From positions 1 through 28,060 of the IMG/VR virus record IMGVR_UViG_3300028844_003317: DNA of 28,060 bases, one strand, 5' to 3'. Source of the stretch: a virus. Positions 15,240 to 22,402 of this stretch are shown one piece after another. The notes beneath the pieces are model-generated. The model was not told the DNA's origin. It did not search any database and worked only from the letters and a program-made list of their open reading frames with translations. Position 1 is the stretch's first letter. Every line of letters starts with the position of its first letter. The position numbers and the translations under genes were made by a program.

Positions 15240-17249
15240 ATGAAAAACTTACAGCTAGCAACATCAAAAACAGACGATTCTGAGTACACTGCTAACACTC
15301 TGAAGGCAGCTCTTAAAGAGGTACTTTCAGGTGAGTTAAAGACACGTATTTTGTGGGATAGTCTTAAGGATACTAAGACTTTTGATACATGGACTGAATC
15401 AGTACATAAGTATGTTTTAGAGGTTATGTTGGTTAACAATGTTGATCAGATAATCGATGCTCTTACCGATACAGCTAATAGCTGTGACAAAGTATTGCTT
15501 AGTGCGTTTAGAGGTAAATTGAGCAATAAGTTACCTCAACTACGTATGAAGGTTACTCAAACAGAAGGACAGAAACGTAGAGCTTCTATCTTAGCTGCAA
15601 ACATTATATCTAATGTGTTAATAGATGAAGGTCTTATTGTTGTTGATAAGGTGGTAACAACTACTGCTGAAGGTAGTACTACTCAGATGTATATCCATTT
15701 TAAGCGTACTAACGTTAAGGACAAGAAGCGTGGTATATGTGATGAGCCAAGTGTTGTAATGCAACGTACAGTTGGGTTACGTAAGATTAGTGGTGATCAG
15801 AAGGCTTTTATTAAGCTACTGTCAGATCAGCCTATGGCACTACATTCTGAGTTATCTAAGGAGGTTATTAATCACTTTCATACTCTTAAAGATGATTGGA
15901 ACAAGACTCTTGATAAGGACGGTAGAGAAGTAATGTGGAAGGGTACTCTTAAGCGTGAGCATTATAGAGATACTACTGATCAGATATTAGGAATGAAAGG
16001 TACACCTTATTACTTGCCTTACAAGTTTGATCATCGTTTACGTGTTAGTCCTGAAGCTCATAGGCTTGAAGGTATCAATGCACACGGTAAGACTTTTGAA
16101 ACTCTTCAACATTGTAGTGCTGAAGGTCACATCATTGATGATGAGGGTATGAAGGCTATAAACCAGCAGCTGTATTCTGCAAGAACTAAGCGTACTGGTC
16201 TTGAAGATGCACAGAGTTTGCTTAAACCAGCTCACTTTAACGAAGTTGGTGATAATGAATTGTTGAGTTCAACTAGTCATAAAGATATGGCTAATCTAAT
16301 GGTGTGCAGGAAGGCATTAGAGTCTAGGGATCTTCATAAGTCAGGACTTGCATGTAACAATCTTTACGGTTGGGACTTAACGTTTAGTGGTGCTATCATG
16401 GCTGGTTTGCTGTTTAAGAGTCCTGAGTTCTTAGTAGCTGGCAACCTTTACGGTAGAGATACTATCACTGATGCACATAACAACTTTGGTCTGTTGTTCG
16501 GTTTAGATGGCCTAGATAGAGATATAGCTAAGACTATGCAGCAACCTATTATGCATGGTGGACATATCAGTACCTTGGTCAATTTACTGGCTGATCACGG
16601 TATTGAGTTACCTGCAGACGAAGTTAAAGCTAAGGTTATCAATGTTTACGGTGAGAGTGTTACCAATATCAATACTATTGCTGACTGGGGTGTTGCACTA
16701 TCTCGTAGTGAGTATTCTACTATGACTTGGACTTTGCCTGACAAGATGATAGGTGCTCATAATGCTTACCAGAGTGGTGTTGCAGTTGATAACTATGTTA
16801 TCAGTTGTGGTCACAAGAATGGTTATGCTCATACTGTTCAGTTAGCTAACTTGCCTTATGAGACTACCTCTACAGGTAAACCTTTGTACGCTAAAATGTC
16901 TACTGTAGGTAAGAAGTCTTACAAGGTTTCTACTCATTTACGTGGACTGTTTGCAGATATACTACACTCAGTTGATGCTTATGTGTTGCGTTGTATTGTT
17001 CGTGCTGTACGTGCTGAAGGCCATACTATACTGGTTAAACATGATAACTTCTATGTTCATCCTAGAAGCTACTCATTGCTTATGCGTGCAGCTAAGGATG
17101 TATTTAAAGAAATACTTCATAGCAATCTGCTTGAAGATATTCTTAAGGAAATAGCTGAACGTTCACCGTTTCCAGCTAACGCTCCTGAAATGATTTACGG
17201 TGGTGCTGAAGATAAGATCGAAGAAAGTAACTTGTTCTTATTACCATAG
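15240..17249 (+). CDS. Single-chain T7-superfamily RNA polymerase, N4 RNAP1+RNAP2 length
   Basis: A 669-residue DNA-dependent RNA polymerase, expected to transcribe phage genes in the cytoplasm. Motif A is in GWDLTFSGAIMAG, with catalytic Asp379. Motif B is RDIAKTMQQPIMHGG, with Arg427 and Lys431 placed as T7 R627 and K631. Motif C is LVKHDNFYVHP, with catalytic Asp602 (T7 D812). HSVDAYVLR precedes motif C as in T7-like enzymes. It is shorter than T7 RNAP (883) and close to N4 RNAP1 (269) plus RNAP2 (404), which form one enzyme from two chains; here they would be joined. At the position of T7 Tyr639 the residue is His439. The ATG at 15240 has GGAGAAA upstream. N4's enzyme reads middle genes, and a similar role is inferred. 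Confidence 0.9.
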   Translation: MKNLQLATSKTDDSEYTANTLKAALKEVLSGELKTRILWDSLKDTKTFDTWTESVHKYVLEVMLVNNVDQIIDALTDTANSCDKVLLSAFRGKLSNKLPQLRMKVTQTEGQKRRASILAANIISNVLIDEGLIVVDKVVTTTAEGSTTQMYIHFKRTNVKDKKRGICDEPSVVMQRTVGLRKISGDQKAFIKLLSDQPMALHSELSKEVINHFHTLKDDWNKTLDKDGREVMWKGTLKREHYRDTTDQILGMKGTPYYLPYKFDHRLRVSPEAHRLEGINAHGKTFETLQHCSAEGHIIDDEGMKAINQQLYSARTKRTGLEDAQSLLKPAHFNEVGDNELLSSTSHKDMANLMVCRKALESRDLHKSGLACNNLYGWDLTFSGAIMAGLLFKSPEFLVAGNLYGRDTITDAHNNFGLLFGLDGLDRDIAKTMQQPIMHGGHISTLVNLLADHGIELPADEVKAKVINVYGESVTNINTIADWGVALSRSEYSTMTWTLPDKMIGAHNAYQSGVAVDNYVISCGHKNGYAHTVQLANLPYETTSTGKPLYAKMSTVGKKSYKVSTHLRGLFADILHSVDAYVLRCIVRAVRAEGHTILVKHDNFYVHPRSYSLLMRAAKDVFKEILHSNLLEDILKEIAERSPFPANAPEMIYGGAEDKIEESNLFLLP

Positions 17250-17328
17250 GATTAACTGCACAAGGAAGAGTTAGGTAAGCATGTAATAGTTTATCGCTAC
17301 TAGAACTTTATTAGCGTGAGTAAGGCGT

Positions 17329-17361
17329 AGTAGTCACATATACCCGTTGTATGTGTCTACT
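17329..17361 (+). terminator. Stem-loop downstream of RNA polymerase, possible terminator
   Basis: AGTAG and CTACT frame CACATA and TATGTG, giving 5+6 base pairs separated by a single T:T mismatch, with a nine-base loop. It is followed by TTT then AAG. The U-run is short, so termination would be weak; an RNA processing site is equally possible. Confidence 0.4.
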
Positions 17362-17390
17362 TTTAAGTCTTGTTCGCGCTATTGTTCGTT

Positions 17391-17405
17391 AGGTACTCTG
17401 TACCT
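17391..17405 (+). promoter_or_regulatory. Candidate rightward N4-type hairpin promoter
   Basis: AGGTAC-TCT-GTACCT is a perfect six-base-pair inverted repeat with a three-base loop. On the template (minus) strand the loop is AGA with a central G, matching the known preference of N4 virion RNA polymerase for a purine at the loop centre. If the centre is -11, transcription would start near 17,409, about 140 bases before the 116-residue gene. The virion polymerase itself is outside the window, so this is an inference from shape. Confidence 0.45.
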
Positions 17406-17550
17406 ATAATTATCCACCTGATTCGACATTCTGCATGGCTCAAGTATTCGCTTATGTGAATAATCAGACGTTGATTCGTCTTAGTTCATATCTACTGTAA
17501 AACCAACTAAGACCTAGCTTAACTAGGATAACTAAATATAGGAATTAAAA

Positions 17551-17901
17551 ATGAATACTACAGATACAGATGTCACAGACATCATGCGTACTGATGCGCC
17601 TGAATTGCGCTCTGCTGCGTTTAAAGAAGCGTTTAACCGTAAGACTCAAGTTGCGTTACTCGGTATTACACCGGACATGACTGAAGAAGAGCTTGATAAA
17701 AAAGTCATGGAATTGGCTACAGCTAAGGCTGCTAAAGTTGATCAAGCTGTAAACTCTTTAGTTGCAGGTCAAGAATGGTACGTTAAAGAACTTATTGCCT
17801 TTGCTGGTATGACTTCTGGTGAACGTTACCTTTGGGGTCGTTCTCAATCGTTTGCTGACACAGCTAGTGATAATGAGCTACTAGACGCATTAATGGACTA
17901 G
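17551..17901 (+). CDS. Hypothetical protein in its own transcription unit
   Basis: A 116-residue acidic protein starting MNTTDTDVTDIMRTDAPELR. It is mainly helical, with FKEAFNRKTQVALLGITPDM, an EEELDKKVMELATAKAAKV helix and the conserved-looking ISEL-type segment YVKELIAFAGM near residue 77. Upstream are a candidate promoter hairpin and leader; the stop codon lies inside a strong terminator stem. Codons such as CGT, GGT, GTT and GCG are used more than in neighbouring small genes, which fits high expression. No family is recognised. An abundant early protein, for example a DNA-binding or transcription factor, is a reasonable guess only. Confidence 0.8.
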   Translation: MNTTDTDVTDIMRTDAPELRSAAFKEAFNRKTQVALLGITPDMTEEELDKKVMELATAKAAKVDQAVNSLVAGQEWYVKELIAFAGMTSGERYLWGRSQSFADTASDNELLDALMD

Positions 17902-17918
17902 TCTTCGGACTAGTTTTT
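17897..17918 (+). terminator. Strong intrinsic terminator
   Basis: ACTAGTC-TTCG-GACTAGT followed by TTTT: a seven-base-pair stem closed by a stable UUCG tetraloop, then a U-run at 17,914-17,918. The stop codon of the 116-residue gene (17,899-17,901) lies within the left arm. This is the clearest rightward terminator in the window. Confidence 0.9.
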
Positions 17919-17933
17919 ATTGGGTACATTGTA

Positions 17934-18137
17934 ATGCAATTAAATAAAACTGAAGATGATAAGGGTAATCTAGTACCTTGTGTATGGGTTATATTGATGG
18001 ATGAAGAGTTCAGTTATTTTGGTACGTTTATCGATGTTTACGTAGATGAGTCCAAAGCGCTATCTGCTTGTAATCTGCTTAACTCTACTAGAGAAATAGA
18101 TATATCTTATCGTGTAGAAGCTAGACCTGTTTTATAG
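17934..18137 (+). CDS. Small hypothetical protein
   Basis: A 67-residue protein starting MQLNKTEDDKGNLVPCVWVI, with alternating strands (WVILMDEEFSYFGTFIDVYV) and a short helix. It may form a small beta-sheet fold like peptides that sense or bind host factors, but no family is recognised. The ribosome site (GGGTA) is modest, and it sits just after the strong terminator, so its transcript must start nearby or come from readthrough. Next is a gene with a strong AGGAGGT ribosome site, 10 bases away. Confidence 0.65.
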   Translation: MQLNKTEDDKGNLVPCVWVILMDEEFSYFGTFIDVYVDESKALSACNLLNSTREIDISYRVEARPVL

Positions 18138-18147
18138 GAGGTTAGGT

Positions 18148-18474
18148 ATGTTTGAATGTGTAAATTATAAAAGCTCGTTAAAAGAATTAAAGTCACTACT
18201 TGCTAGAGCTAAAAGTGGCAAATGTGAGTTTATGGATTTAGGTATCTGCCATAATACTCATTATTATACCCGTAGATTGTTTAATGAAATTATACGTACT
18301 TGGCCTAAATACTCAGGTCATAACGTTTATCCTATTCCTGGTTACAGAACTACTAGCTGTCCTAAACGGGCTTACCATAGAGGCAATTTGTGGACTGGTT
18401 ACAAGCTTAAACTACGAATTGAAGCACTAGAGTTTGCTATCAGTGAACTAGAGTACAGATCTAGTTACGAGTAA
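18148..18474 (+). CDS. Hypothetical protein
   Basis: A 108-residue basic protein starting MFECVNYKSSLKELKSLLAR. It has helices at both ends (KELKSLLARAKSG; YKLKLRIEALEFAISELEYR) and a middle rich in aromatic, His and Arg residues (CHNTHYYTRRLFNEIIRTWP). A strong ribosome site, AGGAGGTTAGGT, precedes the ATG. The basic, aromatic middle suggests nucleic-acid or protein binding, but that is speculation. A six-base-pair, three-base-loop hairpin overlaps its stop codon. Confidence 0.75.
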   Translation: MFECVNYKSSLKELKSLLARAKSGKCEFMDLGICHNTHYYTRRLFNEIIRTWPKYSGHNVYPIPGYRTTSCPKRAYHRGNLWTGYKLKLRIEALEFAISELEYRSSYE

Positions 18475-18484
18475 AAGTTTTACT
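18470..18484. promoter_or_regulatory. Three-base-loop hairpin over a stop codon
   Basis: AGTAAA-AGT-TTTACT is a perfect six-base-pair repeat around a three-base loop, overlapping the stop at 18,472-18,474. The shape matches the other candidate promoter hairpins, but the central purine is on the plus strand, which suits leftward transcription less usefully here. It may simply be an mRNA 3' end structure. Confidence 0.3.
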
Positions 18485-18563
18485 TAATTGTGTCATTAAA
18501 CTCTAATGGTGTAACTGGTGCTTATCACGTTTTTGATCAGATATAAGAAGAGGTAAATGAGTC

Positions 18564-19001
18564 ATGAATAATAGAAATAAAAGAAATCTAGTTAGGTTAG
18601 CTCAGTATTTAATTGAGTTAAGTTATGTAGACTTTTCTATGCATACATATCTTGACTACGAAGGTTATAGTTTAGAATTTATAGAGTTTGATGACAAGAA
18701 GCATGAATGTGGTTCTGTCGGGTGTTGTATTGGTCATTCCGTATTGGTACATGGTATGGAGTACGAAAAGGTAAAGGGTTTATCGGCTACTTGGCGTGGG
18801 TATTCTACTAACCTATTTGGATTTGATGAGCTGGACTCAGAATACGGTAACTATCTATTCTCACCTGATTGGGTAGATGAGGATAATACGCCTATAGGTG
18901 CTGCTAAAAGAATCATAGCAGTGCTTACAGATAGTGACAGGAGTGATTATTTATCTCTTGATGTATCTATGTTGCCTTCAATCGAATCATACAAGGACTA
19001 A
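18564..19001 (+). CDS. Conserved phage/bacterial protein with CGSVGC motif
   Basis: A 145-residue protein. The pattern AQYLIELSYVDFSM, then HECGSVGCCIGHSVLVHGM, FSPDWVDEDNTPIGAAKRII and a helical end is a family I recognise from many phage genomes, where CGTxGC-x-GH and the Trp plus TP-GAA-RI segments are conserved. No function is established. The clustered Cys/His (HECGSVGCCIGH) could bind metal. The ATG at 18564 is used; an ATG at 18557 opens only a four-codon frame. It lies in the small accessory gene run upstream of thyA. Confidence 0.7.
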   Translation: MNNRNKRNLVRLAQYLIELSYVDFSMHTYLDYEGYSLEFIEFDDKKHECGSVGCCIGHSVLVHGMEYEKVKGLSATWRGYSTNLFGFDELDSEYGNYLFSPDWVDEDNTPIGAAKRIIAVLTDSDRSDYLSLDVSMLPSIESYKD

Positions 19002-19021
19002 TTAAGTCAGGTAGGTTAAGT

Positions 19022-19567
19022 ATGTACAGCACTTGGTTAAACAGTAAAGGTGTTCGTGTACCTGGAATACTTACAGATGCTAAAGTTTTAGCTATGGATG
19101 AGATATCTAAACACTACGAAGGTATGGAGTCGTCTAAAGGTGTGGTTCACATAAAAGATGGTGTTAAAATTTTAGAGAAGTTAGGCGCATCTAGTGACAC
19201 TATAGTAGCTTATATACTTCATCCATTATTTCAGTCTGCTGATGAGTTACGTAAAGCTGTTAACTCTAGTGATCTACTATACAGTTACAGTCCTAGAGTT
19301 ATTGTGCTTCTTATGGAGTACAGGAATAAAGCTAATAGTTATCTGTGTCGTACTGCTACTGATAATTATACTATTTCAGACTTGCCTTACATAGTTCTCG
19401 AAGAGACTAGGCAAATGCTAATAGCTGATAAAGTTCAAAACTTCAGTAACTTCAGTAAACATTACCGTGACCATCCTAGATGCAGTCAATTACAAAAATA
19501 CTTTAAACAGTGGTTAGAGCATCTAGAGGTTACACCTGCTGTATTTAAAGGTTTAACAGAAACATAA
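19022..19567 (+). CDS. RelA/SpoT-like HD-fold protein lacking the HDxxED catalytic motif
   Basis: A 181-residue protein whose sequence can be laid along the (p)ppGpp hydrolase domain of SpoT. VVHIKDGVKILEKLGASSDT (H43) follows SpoT's first His region. IVAYILHPLFQSADEL matches LLHDVIEDT, with His67 kept but Asp, Glu and Asp replaced by Pro68, Gln71 and Ser72. MLIADKVQNFSNF (Asp136, Asn140) matches LADRLHNMRTL. The metal and catalytic carboxylates are therefore missing, so hydrolysis is unlikely. A role in binding (p)ppGpp-like alarmones or host Rel/SpoT is inferred. Real N-terminal residues GVRVPGIL precede the domain. It sits between the CGSVGC protein and small membrane proteins. The family link is from my alignment by eye. 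Confidence 0.55.
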   Translation: MYSTWLNSKGVRVPGILTDAKVLAMDEISKHYEGMESSKGVVHIKDGVKILEKLGASSDTIVAYILHPLFQSADELRKAVNSSDLLYSYSPRVIVLLMEYRNKANSYLCRTATDNYTISDLPYIVLEETRQMLIADKVQNFSNFSKHYRDHPRCSQLQKYFKQWLEHLEVTPAVFKGLTET

Positions 19568-19580
19568 ACTAGAGGTGTCT

Positions 19581-19763
19581 ATGAAAGAATATCTATACAT
19601 ACTAAAAGTTGTAGTGGTGACTGTACTATTTATTTTACTGATATCTTCTGCATTACACTTTACCGTATTAATGCTAACTAATGGTCACATATTGTATGGT
19701 CTTGTATCAGTTATAGTAACTACTATGATTATATCTTGGGCTATCTACTGTACACCTAAGTAA
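19581..19763 (+). CDS. Small two-TM membrane protein
   Basis: A 60-residue protein starting MKEYLYILK. Hydrophobic stretches at about 10-32 and 38-56 are predicted membrane segments, separated by a short loop (TNGHIL). The ATG at 19581 follows AGAGGTGTCT, a good ribosome site; an in-frame GTG six bases upstream lies inside that site. Another small membrane protein follows 17 bases later. Function unknown; phage peptides of this size may alter the inner membrane or exclude other phages. Confidence 0.7.
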   Translation: MKEYLYILKVVVVTVLFILLISSALHFTVLMLTNGHILYGLVSVIVTTMIISWAIYCTPK

Positions 19764-19780
19764 CACGCAGAGGTAACACA

Positions 19781-19957
19781 ATGGATAAAGTTATATGTAT
19801 TTTTATAGTTGTTCTGGTGTACTTAGCTACATTTACTGTTTACAGCAGAACTGTAGACAACTATACAATGGGTGATTCTTGCAGATCTAAAGGTAAGGTT
19901 TATCTTCTTGTCAGTCTAGAGCCTTTGATAGAGTACTGCTTTGAAGGTAAAAACTAG
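19781..19957 (+). CDS. Small single-TM protein
   Basis: A 58-residue frame starting MDKVICIFIVVLVYLATFTV. One N-terminal hydrophobic segment (about 4-21) is followed by a soluble part with two Cys (DSCRSKGKVY, EYCFEGKN), which could pair in the periplasm. AGAGGTAACACA precedes the ATG. It probably forms a pair with the upstream two-TM gene. No family is recognised. Confidence 0.65.
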   Translation: MDKVICIFIVVLVYLATFTVYSRTVDNYTMGDSCRSKGKVYLLVSLEPLIEYCFEGKN

Positions 19958-19976
19958 AGGTGGTACTTACCGCCTT

Positions 19977-20016
19977 TAGAGGTTATCCAAATAACTGATT
20001 ATTTGAATGCCCTCTA
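19977..20016 (+). ncRNA. Long mRNA stem-loop upstream of a 103-residue gene
   Basis: TAGAGG and CCTCTA close an outer stem; CAAATAA-CTGA-TTATTTG is the inner hairpin (seven perfect pairs, four-base loop). The five-base internal segments TTATC and AATGC can make three more pairs. The result is an almost continuous stem of about 16 pairs with two mismatches. It ends 22 bases before the ATG at 20,039 and has no U-run, so an RNase III-type processing or stability element is more likely than a terminator. Confidence 0.55.
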
Positions 20017-20038
20017 CTAGATAACTAAAGGAGTTGTT

Positions 20039-20350
20039 ATGAGTAACACTAACACAGAAAAAGGTATCAGTGCTGAACAACTAGATCATATAGTTTTCGG
20101 TACTATTACTTCGTGTATCAAAGGGTATATAGACGATACTGACATCAAAATCTTGATTGAAGTTGAGGATGTTCGTCATGCCTTTTGTTTACTAGATGAA
20201 AATGTACCATCATATATGCTTGTAGATGAGCTGTTCGACTATTTTATAGACGTAGAAGCTTACAAAGCTGAAAAATTATCTCGTGAATTAGCAAATGCTG
20301 TTATTCGCATTAAAAAAGAAATAGGTAGGAGTAGTCAGTATGAGCAGTGA
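20039..20350 (+). CDS. Hypothetical protein
   Basis: A 103-residue acidic protein starting MSNTNTEKGISAEQLDHIVF. It appears largely helical (SYMLVDELFDYFIDVEAYKA; LSRELANAVIRIKKEI) with a short beta region (IKILIEVEDVRHAFCL). A strong AAAGGAG ribosome site precedes the ATG and a 40-base stem-loop lies just upstream. It overlaps the next gene by 11 bases in another frame. Unknown function. Confidence 0.75.
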   Translation: MSNTNTEKGISAEQLDHIVFGTITSCIKGYIDDTDIKILIEVEDVRHAFCLLDENVPSYMLVDELFDYFIDVEAYKAEKLSRELANAVIRIKKEIGRSSQYEQ

Positions 20351-20477
20351 AACAGAACAACATCATGTAGACGCTGTAGGTAAGTGTGTAGATGATCTAA
20401 TAGAGGCCGCTGATGCTACTAGTTTATTTTACCCGTTATGTGAATATTCTTCTCCTGAAGACGAAACTAAACACTAG
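20340..20477 (+). CDS. Small hypothetical protein upstream of thyA
   Basis: A 45-residue acidic protein starting [20 protein letters not shown], with a GGAG ribosome site 9 bases before the ATG. Its start lies within the end of the previous gene and its stop is 8 bases from the thyA ATG, so it is probably translated as part of the same message. It has two Cys and one His pair, with no recognised fold. Confidence 0.6.
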   Translation: MSSETEQHHVDAVGKCVDDLIEAADATSLFYPLCEYSSPEDETKH

Positions 20478-20485
20478 GAGCTACT

Positions 20486-21337
20486 ATGTTACAGTACTTA
20501 GATCTATGTAGAAGAATTATAAACGAAGGTGAGTGGGTCAGTAACGTACGTACTGGAAAGTCTTGCCTTACATTAATTAATCATGACTTAACTTATCATG
20601 TTGATCGTGGTGAGTTTCCTTTAGTGACTACCCGTAAGAGTTACTGGAAACCTGCACTAATGGAAATGCTAGGTTATCTTCGTGGTTACAGTAGTGCTGC
20701 ACAATTCCGTGCTATTGGCTGTAACACTTGGAATGCTAATGCCAACGATAATAAAGCTTGGTTACGTAATCCTAATCGTTCTGGTGTAGATGACATTGGT
20801 AGAGCTTATGGCGTACAAGCCCGTGAATGGACTAACAGCAAAGGTGAAGTATTTGACCAGCTTAGAAAGGTTTACAATAACCTTAAGCAAGGTATCGATG
20901 ATCGATTTGAGATCATTAACTTCTATAACCCAGGTGAAATTGAAGAAGGTTGCTTACGTCCTTGCATGTATAGTCACCACTTCTCACTTGTTAACGGTAC
21001 TCTTCACTTAAATAGTACTCAACGTAGTTGCGACGTTATGTTAGGCCTCAACTTCAACATGGTTCAGTGTTATTTCTTGTTAGCTGTAATGGCTAAGATA
21101 ACTGGTAATAAGCCCGGTAAGGTTTATCACAAGATCGTTAATGCTCACATTTATGAAGATCAAGTTGATCTAGTGAAGAACGTACAGTTAATGCGTACTC
21201 CTTACGGTATTCCGTCATTCCATATATCTGATAAAATCGATAATCTTGATTACCTTCTTAATGAAGCTACGGTAGATGATTTTACAGTAAGTGGTTATGA
21301 ACATCATGAACCTATTAAATACCCTTTCTCAGTATAA
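20486..21337 (+). CDS. thyA: Thymidylate synthase
   Basis: Converts dUMP to dTMP with methylene-tetrahydrofolate, giving dihydrofolate. The 283-residue protein has the catalytic Cys160 in [10 protein letters not shown], the phosphate-binding [12 protein letters not shown], Asn191 in LGLNFNM (the Asn that selects dUMP rather than dCMP), and the C-terminal [13 protein letters not shown]. Slight length over E. coli ThyA (264) comes from loops. AGGAGCTACT precedes the ATG. The DHFR gene two genes downstream regenerates the folate cofactor, so the two make a dTMP supply cassette for DNA synthesis. The dUMP-type Asn argues against a hydroxymethylase making modified bases. Confidence 0.95.
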   Translation: MLQYLDLCRRIINEGEWVSNVRTGKSCLTLINHDLTYHVDRGEFPLVTTRKSYWKPALMEMLGYLRGYSSAAQFRAIGCNTWNANANDNKAWLRNPNRSGVDDIGRAYGVQAREWTNSKGEVFDQLRKVYNNLKQGIDDRFEIINFYNPGEIEEGCLRPCMYSHHFSLVNGTLHLNSTQRSCDVMLGLNFNMVQCYFLLAVMAKITGNKPGKVYHKIVNAHIYEDQVDLVKNVQLMRTPYGIPSFHISDKIDNLDYLLNEATVDDFTVSGYEHHEPIKYPFSV

Positions 21338-21355
21338 CAATTTGGAGACATTATT

Positions 21356-21610
21356 ATGCCAGTTAAAAATTTATTAGAAAATATACGCAAACTAGTACCT
21401 TTGACAGTAGAGTGTAAAAACTTTATTGATGAAGTTAAACCCGAAGAAGCTACTTTAACAATCTCTTTAAGTAAGCCTGATGGTACGTTGTTTACCTCTG
21501 AGATCGAAGGCCATACTGCTCAACTGGTTGCAGCTAACATCGGAAGATCTACTTCTGAAATGCTGCTAGAAGTTGCTGACATGACAGAAAAAATGTCTAA
21601 AGACTTGTAA
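21356..21610 (+). CDS. Small hypothetical protein between thyA and DHFR
   Basis: An 84-residue protein starting MPVKNLLENIRKLVPLTVEC. A beta hairpin-like middle (EATLTISLSKPDGTLFTSEI) is framed by helices (LVAANIGRSTSEMLLEVADM). The ribosome site TTTGGAGA precedes the ATG. It is in the thyA-folA operon with 18-19 base gaps on each side. No family is recognised; its place suggests a link to nucleotide metabolism, but that is inference. Confidence 0.75.
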   Translation: MPVKNLLENIRKLVPLTVECKNFIDEVKPEEATLTISLSKPDGTLFTSEIEGHTAQLVAANIGRSTSEMLLEVADMTEKMSKDL

Positions 21611-21629
21611 ATAACTTAGGAGATAATCT

Positions 21630-22394
21630 ATGAGTGCTCTTGATTCGTGTAACATAAAATTGTCTGCAATAGCTGCTATTGGTATCAATAATGAGATTGG
21701 TGTTAACGGTGAGCTATTGTGGCACTGTCCTGAAGATCTAAAGATTTTCAAAGAGTTTACTATGGGTAAGGTTCTTATCTGTGGAAGAAAGACATATGAC
21801 AGTATGCCAGAACTTAAAGGCAGAACTGTATGTGTAGTATCTGACACCATCAAAAGCTGTGATCTTCACTGTGGAGATGTGACTATGGCTACTACTGTAT
21901 CACCTCAAGAGTTACTTGTTACCCTTAATGGTGTATTTGGAGGTAAAGAGCTAGTTGTTATAGGTGGAACATCTGTTTACAAATCGTTTGCCAAACTAGT
22001 TACTAACCTTCAATTGACACATATTAATCGTAAGTTTCCTGAAGCTGATACGTTTTTTCCTATCGAAAGATACAGAAATGTTATGTCAGTTAGCAAGGTA
22101 ACTCACATATTCGATGATAATGTATCTAGTAATTATGGTACGCATAACTTAAAGGTAGGTACTCGTTTATGTACTAAAGACGGTAGAGTCATAGGTAATG
22201 CTGTTTTAAGCAGTAGACTGCCGGACGATAGATACACTATTATTACAGATTTCGGTAATAAAATTGAAATGAATAGCTCTGACATAGTAAAGCATTTTTA
22301 CCCTATCAATGACATGGATGGTATGGATGATACGGATCGTTTAAAGAACTGGATAATTGACAGATCTATTCTTATTAATGTTCCTAAAAGTTAG
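21630..22394 (+). CDS. folA: Dihydrofolate reductase with extra C-terminal domain
   Basis: Reduces dihydrofolate to tetrahydrofolate with NADPH, closing the cycle opened by ThyA. Residues about 9-155 form the DHFR domain: NNEIGVNGELLWHCPEDL holds Trp31 and Asp36 (E. coli W22 and D27), KVLICGRKTYDSMPEL the NADPH-binding GRxTxxS, and VIGGTSVYKSFA the GGxxVY loop. Usual length is about 160. Another 90 residues follow: VGTRLCTKDGRVIGNAVLS and ITDFGNKIEMNSSDIVKHFY look like a small beta-barrel unit also seen in other phage proteins. AGGAGATAAT precedes the ATG. The extra domain's role is not known; nucleic-acid or partner binding is plausible. Confidence 0.92.
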   Translation: MSALDSCNIKLSAIAAIGINNEIGVNGELLWHCPEDLKIFKEFTMGKVLICGRKTYDSMPELKGRTVCVVSDTIKSCDLHCGDVTMATTVSPQELLVTLNGVFGGKELVVIGGTSVYKSFAKLVTNLQLTHINRKFPEADTFFPIERYRNVMSVSKVTHIFDDNVSSNYGTHNLKVGTRLCTKDGRVIGNAVLSSRLPDDRYTIITDFGNKIEMNSSDIVKHFYPINDMDGMDDTDRLKNWIIDRSILINVPKS

Positions 22395-22402
22395 GAGATA
22401 TT

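Larger units (their letters stand above)
17250..17550 (+). promoter_or_regulatory. Non-coding region between RNA polymerase and the 116-residue gene
   Basis: A 301-base gap without a convincing gene (a 21-codon frame from 17,438 has no ribosome site). It holds a dense series of stem-loops: AGTAG-T-CACATA...TATGTG-T-CTACT (17,329-17,361), AGGTAC-TCT-GTACCT (17,391-17,405), TATTC...GAATA (about 17,449-17,466), AGACG-TTGATT-CGTCT (17,466-17,481) and CCTAG-CTTAA-CTAGG (17,513-17,527). It probably carries the end of the polymerase transcript and the promoter and leader of the next gene. Confidence 0.6.

Noticed and set aside
17438-17503. 21-codon frame starting MAQVFAYVNN
   Set aside because: No ribosome site and it overlaps two stem-loops; probably chance.
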